Shown here: positions 35,072-47,095 of the stretch, piece by piece
Position numbering within the stretch: the stretch's first letter is position 1
Layout of the letters: each line of letters starts with the position of its first letter
Assembly: GCA_015680685.1 (NCBI GenBank)
Contig: MNCI01004839.1
Coordinates: forward strand, 84,282-147,749
Direction: 5' to 3'
DNA: 63,468 bases
Origin: Gnetum montanum
Taxonomy: Eukaryota > Streptophyta > Gnetopsida > Gnetales > Gnetaceae
The notes under the pieces: model-generated
What the model saw: only the letters and a program-made list of their open reading frames with translations
Told to the model about the DNA's origin: nothing
The model's database searches: none
Position numbers and translations under genes: made by a program

Positions 35072-36955
35072 CTACGTTCACAAACATAACCCTAGCTTAG
35101 CTTTTTAGCTTGTAACTCTTAGTTCTTTTGATACCTTTCTTATTAGATCAAATTATAGTTAGGTTTATTTGTGATCTTGTCAAGCTTATTATTTTTATAA
35201 TCAACTACCAAATTTCTTTTTTGAGGTTTAACTCATTTGGGATTAGTATTTTAATATTATTTTAATGGATAATCCTTAGGCAGTTAGAGAGATTTTGAAA
35301 AATTTTCCAAAAGAAACTAAATATTTATGACCCCCATGACGTAAAGCATACCTTCAATAGCTAGAAAATTGAAGAACAAGGTGAATTGAATAAGCAGTGT
35401 GAGTGTTATGGCACTTGGAAGGGCTATAGGATCTAAAAAATGCAAAAACTCCTCTATCGTTTTGAAGTAAATGGTGGAAATTTGAGTAAGTATTGCGCAT
35501 ATAGATAGTATTTTTTAGCTGCATCAATGTATCTCATTGCATTGATGAGGATGCACCGATGTAGCTATATAGGTTGATTCTTCACATGTTAAAAATGAGG
35601 AATTTTGGAAGAGTGTGGAAGCAAAACTAGAGCCTAAAGAAAGCTAGAAAAGGATAAAAGGATTATAAAACATGGAAGAGGGATTAAATTTGTTGAGAGA
35701 GGAGTTGGATTGGAGTTGAATAAGTAATGCATATCATAGGAAAAAAAACTGGATGTTCAAAGGATAGGAATTTTAACTAGAAAAGACCAAGGAGCATGCA
35801 AGTGGATCCTTCCCAAAGTAGGATCATGCTATTAATGCCTTTGCATGCCCTCATTTGAAAAAGTCCTTAGGCGCTAAGAATGATTAATGATCTTAAGGAG
35901 TTAAAAATCAAATCCATGTGAGAGATCATCAAAGGATTATGACATACAAAAATAGACACATTAATTAATCATGATAGGAGGTAGTAAGGTGGTTAATGAT
36001 GAGAGTAGAGTGATGGAAGAGAGAGAGATTGGTAAGAGAGTCTCACATCCCAGTTACATGAAGTCCTTTTGAAGCTTGTGATTAAGATGAGCTGATACCA
36101 TCCCATCCTTAGTTAGAACCAAGTCCATCACATTTAGTGACTTTGCATTGCCATGTTCTGACTATTTGACCAACAAGAGTTCATGAACACCCCCAAAGAA
36201 CAACAATCACTTCAAGTAGAGAGGAAAAGAGAAGTAGGAAGATAAGAAGAACCTTAGTTAAAGGGGTACCTTAAACCATGGGTAACATGTCTTTCTAGGC
36301 CCATAGCCAGTGCTTGTAGCTCATTTTTGTATCTAAGAAATGTGCTTTGAATTTCCATGTTGTGTTTATTTATTTATTTTTCATGTTTACCATACCATGC
36401 AAAGACATGCTTTTTGTTATGGTCGACAGTAGGAGTAGTGAGAGACTAATGAGAATACTCATAAAAATCAAGAAGAAAGTTGGGTACAAAAGGTGAGAAA
36501 TCCTCTTGAAGCCACACCATTGTCCATCCCACTTGGTCCATTCTAAGTTTGTTAAGTATCAAGATCATTGATTCTTTTTAAGTTGTAATTATGGAAAGAC
36601 CTCATGCTTCCAAGATGAAAAGCCTCATAGAGTTGAGTGGAATGGGTGGATGTCATGGACTCACTGCCTGATATCATCATAAAATTAATGATCCATTAAT
36701 TGAGGACATAATCCCAAGACAAAAAATCTAGTCATTGCACAATCAATCTAAACATTAAATACAATATTAAATGAACTTCAAGTAGTAGTTTTTGTTGTGG
36801 CAAAAACCCAAGATTCCTAATGATCAAACAAGAAAACAATACATAAGAGAATATAAATAAAGTAATATATAAAAAATAAGTTGCAAAATATTCAAGAAAA
36901 GTGAAAATGTATAAATAATAGTGTAAAAAAAATTTGAAAAATTGGATAGCCTACA
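35072..36955 (-). other. Spacer of element D between pol and ORF3
   Basis: AT-rich, no convincing frame. It is homologous to the B spacer: compare AAGTGGATCCTTCCCAAAGTAGG at 35800 with GTGGATCCTCCCCAAAGCAGG at 23680, and AGAACCAAGTCCATCACATTTAGTGAC at 36115 with 23990-24015. Confidence 0.7.
35498..35570 (-). promoter_or_regulatory. Internal U3-like module of element D upstream of ORF3
   Basis: On the minus strand, CATCGATG-like iterons, including a 21-base stretch (35545-35565) that differs at only two positions from U3 of element E (2261-2281), both at an ancestral CpG. They are followed by a TATA-like CTATATGCG (about 35498-35506), about 430 bp before the ORF3 ATG. The order is the same as in the LTR. 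Confidence 0.55.
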
Positions 36956-39900
36956 CAAACTAAGTTGAAGAAGGAGATCTCTTCCATAACTAAGTTGGAA
37001 GAAGGAGATCTAAAGGATAGAGTGTGCTCGTCCATCGATTAAGATATCCATGTTACTAGTTATCCTTGGTTCTAGAAAAGGTTTCACTTGTTGGATGTTG
37101 ACTAGTAATCATTTGTCTAGGATGGAAGAGTGGTAAATTTTCATGGCCCTAGAAGAAACACTTGTATGAATAATATAAGGTCCTTCCAATAGCATCTAAA
37201 ATATTTTCCATTGTGGTATTTACATGGTATTCTAGTAAATAACCTTATCACCTAGTTAGAATTTAACTTTCCTTATACATAAGTCATGGTGTTGTTTAGC
37301 ATGTGCCTTGTTCATCTCATTCATGGATATGGATACTTGTTGATTTTCATCTAGCACATTCAATATCATTAAATGTTTCTTTTCTGCTAGAATAAAATTA
37401 ATGTCAGGTTCATAAGCCATTGAAAGTATACGAAGTTCCATTTGAATTGGAAGGGTTGGTAGTTTTTCATACACTAATTCATAAGAGGAATAATTAATAG
37501 GAAGTTTCTAAGTAGATCAATAAACCCATACTAATTCTTTACTATATTTACTAATTGTGCATGTTATTATGGTGACTTTGGCTTGACTATAAGCTTAGAG
37601 ATGATATGAAGTTGTTAATTTATGCTCTACACCTAAGCATTGCATTAATTTTTGAAATGTAGCACCTATGAAATGAGTTCCATTGTTAGAAATAAGTACC
37701 CTTAACACATCAAACCTATTTACCACACTTTTTGTCCAAATCATGTTGTCATAGAAGATGAACAGTTGGTGATGATAACATATTCAACCCATTTAGTGTA
37801 ATAGTCAACAACTACAATGATGTATGTCTTTCCGTTGGACATGTAGTTGATGGACCCCATGAATTCAATGCCCTAAAGATCGAAAGACACTAGTGGTTGG
37901 ATTCACTTTTGGGGTCATTCCATACATATAATCATCCCTCCATCTTGTTTGCAACATTCACATGAATGAGAGAACTGATGGACATCCCTAAAGATTCTTG
38001 ACTAATAACATTCTTCCATAGGGATTTTTACAGTCATTCTCCTCCCTACATAATGGATCCCAAAATAACCTTCATGACCATCCTAGAGGATTTGAAGTTG
38101 ATCATTGTTGAGCATGCACCATCGTACCAAGCCATTGGCATAAAGATTTCCTTTGATTTCCATCTAGTATTTGGCTTAGTAAAGAAACTATTATTTCTTC
38201 TTTCTATCCCATTCCTGTAGCATCTTTTGAGTGAGTTGATAGGAGAAAAATTCATTGTACCAATTGAGACCTTTGGGATTTTTCATTTCAATAGCTTTGA
38301 CAAAGAGGAGTTCATCTGGAAATTGGTTAGATAAAGATCCCTCATCCTCTTTGTTATCCCATTATAACCAAGACAAGTAGTCAACAACTACATTCTTAGT
38401 TCTCTTTTTGTCTACCATGGTAAAGTCAAACTCTTGTAGGATTACAAATCACCATCTGACAAAAGGACTTACCATTGGCTTATTCATGAGGAACCTAATG
38501 GGACTATGGTCTATGTCCACAAAAACTTAATATCCAAGCACATAGTGCCTAAATTTTTCTAGGACATACACCACCACCATGACCTTCTTCTCTATGGTGA
38601 TGTATTTCAATTATGCCCTCACAATGCTTTGGCTTACATAATGAATATAGTAAGGACATTTTTGATCATTTAACTATGTTGGCATAACCCCCAAAGCATA
38701 ATTGGATGCATCAATCATGATGTAAAACTACTTAGACGAATCAGGTGCACTTAGAATTAGAGTTTCTACAAGTTTCTATTTTAACTACTAGAATGTGATA
38801 TCTCATTTCTTGGTCTAATTAAATGATGCATCCTTCTTTATGAGTTCAACCAATGGCCTAGCAATTTTCTAGAGGTTCTCAATAAAGCATCGACAATAAC
38901 CAGTTTGTTCAAGAAATGATTGTAGATCTTTCACTATTTCAATATATCTAGTTATTTCTTAGATGACTTGTACTTTTTCTAGCTCCACCTTTGTGCCCCA
39001 ATACAATGTCTTTTTGGACCACCAAATAGCTTTTCTACTAATTAAGCTTTAAGTTAGTCTCCACATATTGTTGAAGCACTTAGTCAAGACAATTTAAGGC
39101 TTGCTCAAATATGGTACCATAGGTAGAGATGTCATCCATAAAGACTTTTACTCCACTACCAATTTACTATTGGAAGATGCTGAGAACCAAGCATTGGAAG
39201 GTAGTAGGAATATTGCATAGGCTAAAGGATAACTTTCTGTAAGCAAAAGTTCCCTAGGAACTTGTGAATGTGGTTTTCGCCTAGTCCTTAGGTGCAATAT
39301 GGATTTTTTTATATCCACTATAACCATATATAAAACTATAATATCAATTCCATGCTATGTTTCCAACACTTTATTAACAAATGGCAATGAAAATTTATTC
39401 TTAAAGGTTGTCATGTTCAATGGCCAAAAATCTATGTAGATCCTCCATTTTCCTCCTTCCTTGGGTACAATAATTAGTGGGCTAACCCATTCACTATCTA
39501 AAATTGGATAGATAAACCTAACTAAGAATTTTTTTCAACCTCTCCCTTAACAACCTACTTTAATTTAGAGTTCAATCTTCTCTATGGCTACCTCTTTAGC
39601 TTGATGGAGAAGTCTATATAGATGCAGTGTTGGCATATCTATAGATCTATTCCTATAAGTTCATGATATGACCAAGTAAAGGTTGTTGGCCATTTATTTA
39701 CCACCTTTAGTAGCTTCTACTTTTATTCTAGAGCAATTTTGACATTGATGATTACCAACTTGCCATTATTAAGAAAAGAATACTCCATAGTTTCCAATAA
39801 AACCTTTAGTTTAAGAGGCTCTTGTTTGAAGTGCTTAGGGATCTCTAGCTTTTCCCAATCCATTTCACTTTATGTGTGGAAGAGTTGACGATGGAGTTGC

Positions 39901-40560
39901 TCCATTTTATTCATGTTCTCCATATAAGTGCTAATGAGGCTCTCACATGATTCCATGCATATTATGAATTCTGATTGGTGAATAGTTATTAGCCATTGGA
40001 TACCTTCTTGCTTTGTGACTACTACATATAGGCACTTTTGAATAATTGTTATTTTAGCACACTGATTACATGCTTAGATTGATGTATCTTTGATTGTCCA
40101 TAGTTTTTTCATGTAATGGCAGTGTGTGTCACTGTATGTGATGCATGGAACCCTCTTCTTTGCTACCTTGCCAAATTCGTTTTCCTTGGAGATTTCCAAG
40201 AAAGGGTCTCAAATCCTCATTTTTGAGTCTATGGTACTGAGCCATGTGCTTCCCATAATGATAAGGAAATACCCCTTACAATTCTCCACATGGATCACAA
40301 GGAAATCTATAGGATAGCACCACCCACAAATGGTGGTCACAGTGTCCTCCATTAGCCCCAGAGGAATAGTGATGGACTGATCTACCAGCTCAAGTTTGAT
40401 ATTACTCTTCTTCAGAGAAGGTAGGTTCCAAGTATTATACATTTCTTAGAAGATTAAGTTCACCCTGGAACCTGAATCCAATAGATCCTTACATGATTCA
40501 TTACCTATGATTTGTAAAGAAATGAGGGAACTTCTAGTATTAGATCATTTCCTAGGAAGG
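36956..40560 (-). pseudogene. Pol of element D
   Basis: Minus-strand protease (40200-40520; LVDQSITIPLGLMEDTVTTI downstream of a DSG-type site), RT (38900-39850; MEYSFLNNGK, NKWPTTFTWSY, and FMDD at about 39140), RNase H (38350-38850) and integrase (36956-38290; C-terminal block LPTLPIQMELRILSMAYE at 37390-37460, ending SPSSNLVMEE near 36990). Colinear with pol of A and heavily interrupted. Confidence 0.85.
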
Positions 40561-41149
40561 TGGCCAACCTTTATCTAATCTATGACCATGTGGGTCAACA
40601 TAATAGTATGAAAATTAGAGAGCTTTTGGTTAATAGCCACATTTTTTTGTGATAGTTTTATGGGGCTATTTGTTGTAAAAAATGATCTCTTATAAGGCTT
40701 TTGGTTAGAACCACTCATATGAATATCTAATTGTAAATTTACAACCCTCACAACATTTCTTTGTTGTGGCTATGGCAAACTTTCTCCCTACAGGGATGAA
40801 GCAAGTGGAAAGGATGTAGTTTTTTGTGGTGTAGGATTTGACGAATGTTGTGGAGGATTAAAGGGAAAAGAAGAGTTCCCCTTGAAGAAGGTGCCCTATA
40901 ATAATTTGAAGGGTAGTAATAGTGGAAAAAAGAAGTGTGGCTAGATGAGTCATAAGGGGATAAGGTTGTTGAATGTAGTATCCATAAGGGTGTCACCACA
41001 TGTAAGGGTAGTGCTACCATGGTGGTGGCATCCCCCATAACTATTAATGTTTCCATTGCTAGTAGTGCTCTTAAGGTTGAGAAGGTGCTTCACTTGGATA
41101 ATATGTTTGTTGTTTAGATTGTTTATTATAGTTGCCTTGTGGATAAGGC

Positions 41150-43159
41150 AACCACCTAGGTACTTGTCATTTTGCAAATTTTGGATTTAATGCATACATC
41201 CCAAACTCTTGTAGATGTCATAGCACTAGGTAGCACCCCTTAGAATATTTGTATTAATAAATTTTACAACCATCATCATTTGTTTCAAAACCTACAATCT
41301 CTTCAACCCCTATAGCTTTACCCTTTTTTTATAATAACTTTATTCTATATCCTTCTTTTCTCTTCTTTCTTGATCACTACTCCCTTGGCCTTTTCGTTCC
41401 TCAATAATTTTTAAAGCTATTTGGAACTTCTCATCCAAGGAGTCCCACATTTTATCTACCTTGGCCAATATTTTAGTGAACAATTTTTGTATCAATAATA
41501 TCTTTCTTTACATCACTTCATTAAGCAGTGGCTTCCCATCTAAGTCATAGAAACATACCTTTCTTTTAAAAATAGAGAGATCCCTATTATACTCTTCTAC
41601 ATTTTCACGCTTTTTTAGCTCCGCTTCTTCTTTAGCCACCTGATCTATCACCCTTTGAATCTAATGGATCATCATTTTAGAAACTCTTTCATGGGCATAG
41701 ACCTCAATGGTTTTCCTTATTTTTTTTCAAAACCCCATCTACAATATGGTAAAGTTGTTCCTATACGAAGTATTCATGGCCTGGGCATTGGTGCAATAAA
41801 GAGTAGTACCTACCCAAGCCCACATCCAAGAACTCATGATTTTCTTGTTTCTATCCTTGGATTTACCTCTACAAGTTAGACACTTTCAAGTACATTTGGT
41901 ACTCATCATTCAAGAGCTATAACATAATACTTCATCGATGAATGGATTTTTGTTCTAAGAACCAATATTAGCCTTTTACTTCCTTAGTAAGTATCCTTAT
42001 GAATAATTTTAGTTTTTTCCATTCATTCTCTATGTTCTGCAATGCACAGACATCATGCAAGGCTTGGAGATGATTTTGAGGATCTACATTATATCCCCCT
42101 TCAAACCTGAAGATATTATTTATATCCAACCTCTTGATCCTGCTTTCTTTTTTATGCCTTATTGAAATTCTTATTGCTTCTAAAATGTCAAGCATATTCC
42201 TAGTAGCTAGTAGAGGTTCATCATAGTCATGATGATTGTAGTGGCCCCTTTCATGGACATGATGTCTATGAAAAGTTCTATTGTGCCTTTGGTCTATATG
42301 ATGCCCCACTCTCCCTAGTTGTTATATTTGTCCCTAATCTTGATCATCATGGCAAGATCTAAATTCATCTCTATTCTACCATTTATCCTCATCCTGGTCA
42401 TGGCTATTCCTCCTTTGTCTCTACTCCTATCCCTCCTATTAGCATTTGATGATAAATATGAAGAGGATGATGAGGGTGAACAAGGAGGACTAGAGAAACA
42501 ATGCCTGCTAGTTCCTCTCCTTCAATTCTTACCTTGATCCTTGCATTTTTCTTTGTTTTTATTTTGATCATTATCCTTAACCTTAGATGAATGACTAGGA
42601 TTTTTATCTCTTAAGGTCCCATGGTCATGAGACCTAGTTTTTCCATCACCAAAGTTCTCCATAGTTGATTACAACCTTTGGTTAAGGATCTCCTCATCAT
42701 AGAAAGAAGGAGAATTTGTGTATTGGGCATGGCTATAAAAGAAGTCTTCACCCTCTTTATGATGTTGCAAGAATAAATATGTTGGGGTCCTTTTGTTTCT
42801 AAAAGCCTCATATCACGCTTCCATATACTGATCTTTCTTTTGCTAGGCATCGATTAGCTGCTAGTCCCTATAAGTAGTCTTAGACTTTATATTCTGAGTT
42901 AAGTGTAGTGATGCCCAGCCTGATGAGATTATTCATCAACATGATAGGAAAAAAATTTATTTGGAGGTACTATAATGTCACCTTGCATGTTTCTGCAACA
43001 CATTTGTTCATCTTGATGTAGGATGAAGGTAAAACCTAGATTATAGAGATCCAAATGAGAATAGACAACCCTTAGTTATCAAGGCTTCTTTGATGCCCTC
43101 CATTATTAATTGGACTTGCTAGTATGTGGTGGAGATTCATCCCTATGAGAAGAACCCAT
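41150..43159 (-). pseudogene. Gag of element D
   Basis: From ATG at 43159 (MGSSHKDESPPHTSK). The autonomous-type N-terminal block is readable (YSHLDLYNLGFTFILHQDEQ), then a His/Arg-rich region, the EPLLAT region near 42205-42230, the capsid core with RLDINNIFRFEGGYNVDPQN (about 42110-42140) and a degraded knuckle region near 41200-41300. Many frameshifts. Confidence 0.8.
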
Positions 43160-43311
43160 TTTACTTATAGATAAAAATAGTGTACTTTTTTGTATTTTAT
43201 TATTTCTTTTATTGTTTACTTAATGGATGATAATGGTTCATTGTATGATCTTCACAACATCTTTGTATAATTTCATAGTCTTTTCCTTTTTAGCATACTT
43301 AGCTGGACTAA

Positions 43312-43330
43312 GTCCTTGACAACAGTGCCA
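43312..43330 (-). other. PBS of element D (tRNA-Asp type)
   Basis: Minus strand TTGGCACTGTTGTCAAGGA, adjacent to the 5' LTR; a decayed tRNA-Asp complement. Confidence 0.8.
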
Positions 43331-44174
43331 ATGATGAGCAATAGGTATCCCCTATGCCCAACCATATGAATCACACAAGTGTGTTCTAGCCATTCGGTTG
43401 AATTCCGTAGAGTTAGTTCCTAAGTTCACCCATAGTCCAAGACTGTGAGTCAATCGATTATATGATCAATGTCTTCCTAACTCACACTTGTATTTTTTGT
43501 ACATGTGGTTAAATGTAAGTTAAGGCTTATGATTTCTATTTTTGTAAGAATTTTATGTATATTTTTTTATTCTAAGGACTAGGTAAATAAATAAAGGTTT
43601 AATGATTAACTATCTAACTACTTAGTTATTCTAATGACTAGTTATCCTAGCATAAGTAGATGTTCCCATCTACTGCACACATTCTGAACTAGTATTAGTG
43701 CTACTAGGTTACCAAGTGGTGATTACTGGGCATACCAAATGGCCACTACTGGGGTTACTAAGCGTAATACATTATGTTCTAAGTGGTTGTACTTATGTTT
43801 TTATGATTAAGTATTTTAGCTAATTAAAACCATGAAAGTAAAGTGTGGGTAAGAAAGATTAAACTAATCAAAGTTCTATAATGAATATCAAAAATATCAT
43901 CTTTATTTCTGTTCATTCCAGTGTGTTCAAGTACATGACATTTAAATAAAGATCCATATAATATCTTTAATTCACACTACAAGCACTCAGAGAGAAAATA
44001 TTTTAACTCTAGAGAAATAAAACTACAAAAGCTTCACTATGCTATGGATGTAAGGCTCCATAAATGTGGTTAGTGTGTGCATTTATATAGGCTTCTCCTA
44101 CATTAGTGTCAATGCATTAATAGGGCTACGTCGACACATGCCCTTTAACATAGCCTATTTATGATGACTCATTA
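43331..44174 (-). repeat. 5' LTR of element D
   Basis: TGATGAGCAATAGGTATCCCC...GATGACTCATTA, 844 bp, the partner of 7623-8469. Minus-strand TATA (CCTATATAAATGC) near 44078-44093. Followed by target duplication GGAAG (44175-44179). Confidence 0.87.
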
Positions 44175-44600
44175 GGAAGAGAAAATTTTATTTACACCAC
44201 ATTAGATCTAATAAACTAGATATAGAATCTCACTATCTCTTAGCTACTATTTCCATCAAGTATCAGAATGCAATTATCAAGCTTTTGTTAAGTTCTCATC
44301 ATCTTAGAATTAAAAGTGGAATATGGATTCAACTTCCCCAAGAATAATGCATTTATAGGTTGTGCATATTAGGAGCCCTTGAAGATGACTTACATGTGTT
44401 TCTTTCTTGTGCTATGATGACCCATTTGAGATAGTGTTATAATGTTACAATAAAAAGCTTGTATGATTTGTTTTTTATGCCCCATTGATGTTTGGTCAAT
44501 TTGTAAAGTCTATCTTTATTTTTCATGAAAATGTAATATTTGTCCAATAGATCCTATGAGTCTTTGAACATAATAAGGTTTTATTTCATTTCATTATTAG
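44175..44600 (+). pseudogene. LINE C-terminus, 3' part of the host of the nest
   Basis: At 44295-44420 the plus strand encodes SHHLRIKSGIWIQLPQE, YRLCILGALEDDLHVFLSC, a typical LINE C-terminus (LRIETGRW...RxCxxC...DExHFLxxC). It continues the reverse transcriptase that stops at 7622, so the two halves flank the whole nested insertion. Confidence 0.65.
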
Positions 44601-44686
44601 TGTGAAAATATTATAAAATTATTCACATATATTTATGAACATATTCCTTGTATTTTAGCTTAATGTGTGCTCATAATCTCTTAAGA

Positions 44687-44800
44687 AGACATAGCTCACT
44701 TGGTTAGCACATGTGGCTTGTAGTTTAGAAGTCACAAGTTAGATCCTAGTGGTAACACTTTTGATTTATAAGATCCAAGTTATGGGTTTGATCCAAGTTA
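44687..44800 (+). mobile_element. tRNA-like SINE head of a second family
   Basis: CATAGCTCACTTGGTTAGCACATGTGGCTT...AAGTCACAAGTTAGATCC resembles a tRNA with A and B boxes, followed by a second partial repeat (ATCCAAGTTATGGGTTTGATCC). Related heads are at 49150-49215 (minus) and 55085-55140. Not a functional tRNA. Confidence 0.55.
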
Positions 44801-44859
44801 ATGTTCTTCTATTTTTTTTCTAAATTTTTTAGCAAACATTCCTTCCAAGCCTCTAGTAT

Positions 44860-47095
44860 GCATATTTCTCATCTTATAACAAAACTATATCAAAGTATTC
44901 TTGAAGTTGAAATTACAATGGAAAAAAATCAAAGTAGCAACCTTCAGTTTAGCAAATGGTAAAGCTCTAGGTTTTGATGGTTTTCCAATTTAATTTTTTA
45001 AGAAGCATTGGGACATTGTTAGAAATTATCTATTTCATGTTCTCCAAGAAGCCATTAAAAAAGTTTTTCTTGGTAAAAATATTAATAAAGATGTAATTCA
45101 TCTCCTTCCAAAGAATGGAGATCTTCAACACACTGATAATTGAAGTTCTATTACTCTTATTGATAATACTTATAAAATTATAGCTAAATGCATAATTTGT
45201 TAAGTTCAAAAGGTTATTGAAAATATCATCAAACCTAACCAAACTAGAATTTTTAAAGGTAGACATATCTTAAATAATGTTATTACAACTTAGGAGGGTA
45301 TCCAATAGGCTTTTGATACTAATCAAGACATTAATTTTATTAAGTTAGATTATGTCGAAGCTTATGTTAGGATTGAATGGCATTTCCTTATTTCTTATCT
45401 CTATAAATTGAGATTTGATGATTATTTTATGCATTTTATTTTTTTAGTCTACTAAGCAACATAAAAAATATTTTTCTAGAGTTTCTTGGGATATTTACAC
45501 TAGTAGCAAGAAAGATGGAGGACTTGGCCTTATTAATTGTTATGACCGATATTTCACTCATTACAAAATGGATTGCAAAGTGCAATAATGGAGATTATAT
45601 TTGCCTACTTCTTTTAAAAAATAGACTTATGCAAGGAAAACCTAAGAATGATAATATTTGATCTTCTAATAAATTTATTTATTATCTTCCTTTTCCTTAG
45701 GCCATTTCTATTTCTAGTTCTTTAACTTTTAAACAAATTTGGAAGCATTGATACAAGCTTAGTAAATATTAAAATTACAATTATATTACAATTTTAGAAG
45801 ATATACTTACACAAATTATCTCATGGTGGTTTCCTTTTAATGAAGGAGCTTGGACTACTAATGTCTCTAAATTATGTACCACTTGGAGTAAATTTGGTAT
45901 CACCATAGTTTCTTATTTACATATGCATGATAAATGGATTACTTGCAATGAAGCTTCTAGCATGTATGGCTTGAATAGAAAGAGGAAAAAGAATTTTGAA
46001 AATTTAATTTATAATATTAAGAATTTATTTAAAGTTCACAATAGTTTTTGTCAAGCTTTTTAAGACATTTTTAGTAAGGATGGTAAATCTATTTTTCCTT
46101 TTAATTTGAAAGTTGCTTATGAGATTATTAAAAAATAATAATTTTATTCATAACAATTTTAATAAGACTTAGAAAATGCAATTATCATCACACTTTATGA
46201 TGATAGAAATAAAAGATATTAGGAGAGCTCCTACATTTTCTAAAATTCATATTTTTTTAATGGTGTCTTACTCATCAAGGTCTCCCTATTGGCAATTGTC
46301 TTAAACATATGAGAAATTTTCTCCCCAATATCCTCTTTATAGAAGTGAAGACTCATTTTCTTATGATTTTTTAAGTTTCTTGTTGGTCAACATGCTTGGG
46401 AACAAACATTTAAAATTTGTAACAACTTCCGATGAAGCATTAATGGAGTCATTCTTGGTGATCAACCGACTTTTACTATTTCTTTTCCTTGCATTTTGAA
46501 TTATCTTCAATCTTTTATTCTCTCCTCTATTTGGTAGCTTTGATGTATAATTATTTTCCAGTAGTAAAAACATAACTATGACCTCTCGTTAGGATTCAAA
46601 TACTAGATTCTCAAAGATGTCAATTTTTTGCTACAAATTCAAGTAAAAAACCTCTTAGTGAAAGTTGAATAATTAATTTATTTTTTAAAATATTTATTTT
46701 TTTATTTTGGAGGCTTAAGGATGGGAAGCTTTTAGCTTTTATTGCTTTTTTTTTTTATTTGATATATTCTTTTATCTATAGAGAGATTTTTCTTCTTATC
46801 TTTATAAAAATAAAAATTGAAAATCCACAAGAGTGCTCCTAAATAAGGGTAAGGCTTGATCCTTTTGATACCCAAAGAGGAGGTTTTTTAGAATTAGTTG
46901 TAATGATGAAAACTTGAAAAGACATTTCTAAAACCATTGGGCTTTTTTTTTTTCTTTTTTTTAACCTCTTTTCAATGATGTGATGTACTATGAGTTTTTT
47001 AAATATTCTTATTCATTTTTTGGGATTTGACATACCCCCTACCAATAAAGTTCTATTTTGGATATATGTTTTACGAGTAAATTTGGAAAAAGAAA
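44860..47095 (+). pseudogene. Plant L1 LINE ORF2 remnant with RT deletion
   Basis: Decayed plant L1 ORF2. RT blocks are KALGFDGFPIxFFKKHWDIV, HLLPKNGDLQHTDN, YKIIAKC and FKGRHILNNVITT (44945-45300). A deletion of the catalytic part follows. The C-terminus resumes at about 45480 (RVSWDIYTSSKKDGGLGLINCYDRYF) with a degraded zf-RVT-like domain (LTHQGLPIGNCLKHMRN to FSYDFL, 46260-46390). The 3' tail at 46880-47095 matches that of the L1 remnant ending at 4115. Confidence 0.7.

Larger units (their letters stand above)
7623..44174 (-). mobile_element. Element D: full-length Athila/Tat-type gypsy element, split by element A
   Basis: Minus-strand element made of 7623-9663 plus 33191-44174, about 13.0 kb once A is removed. 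Order along the minus strand: 5' LTR (43331-44174), tRNA-Asp PBS, gag, protease-RT-RNase H-integrase, a spacer with an internal promoter-like module, ORF3, a G-rich PPT and 3' LTR (7623-8469). Both coding regions carry many stops and frameshifts, more than in B, which fits D being the oldest LTR element of the nest. Target duplication GCAAG/GGAAG inside a LINE. Confidence 0.85.
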
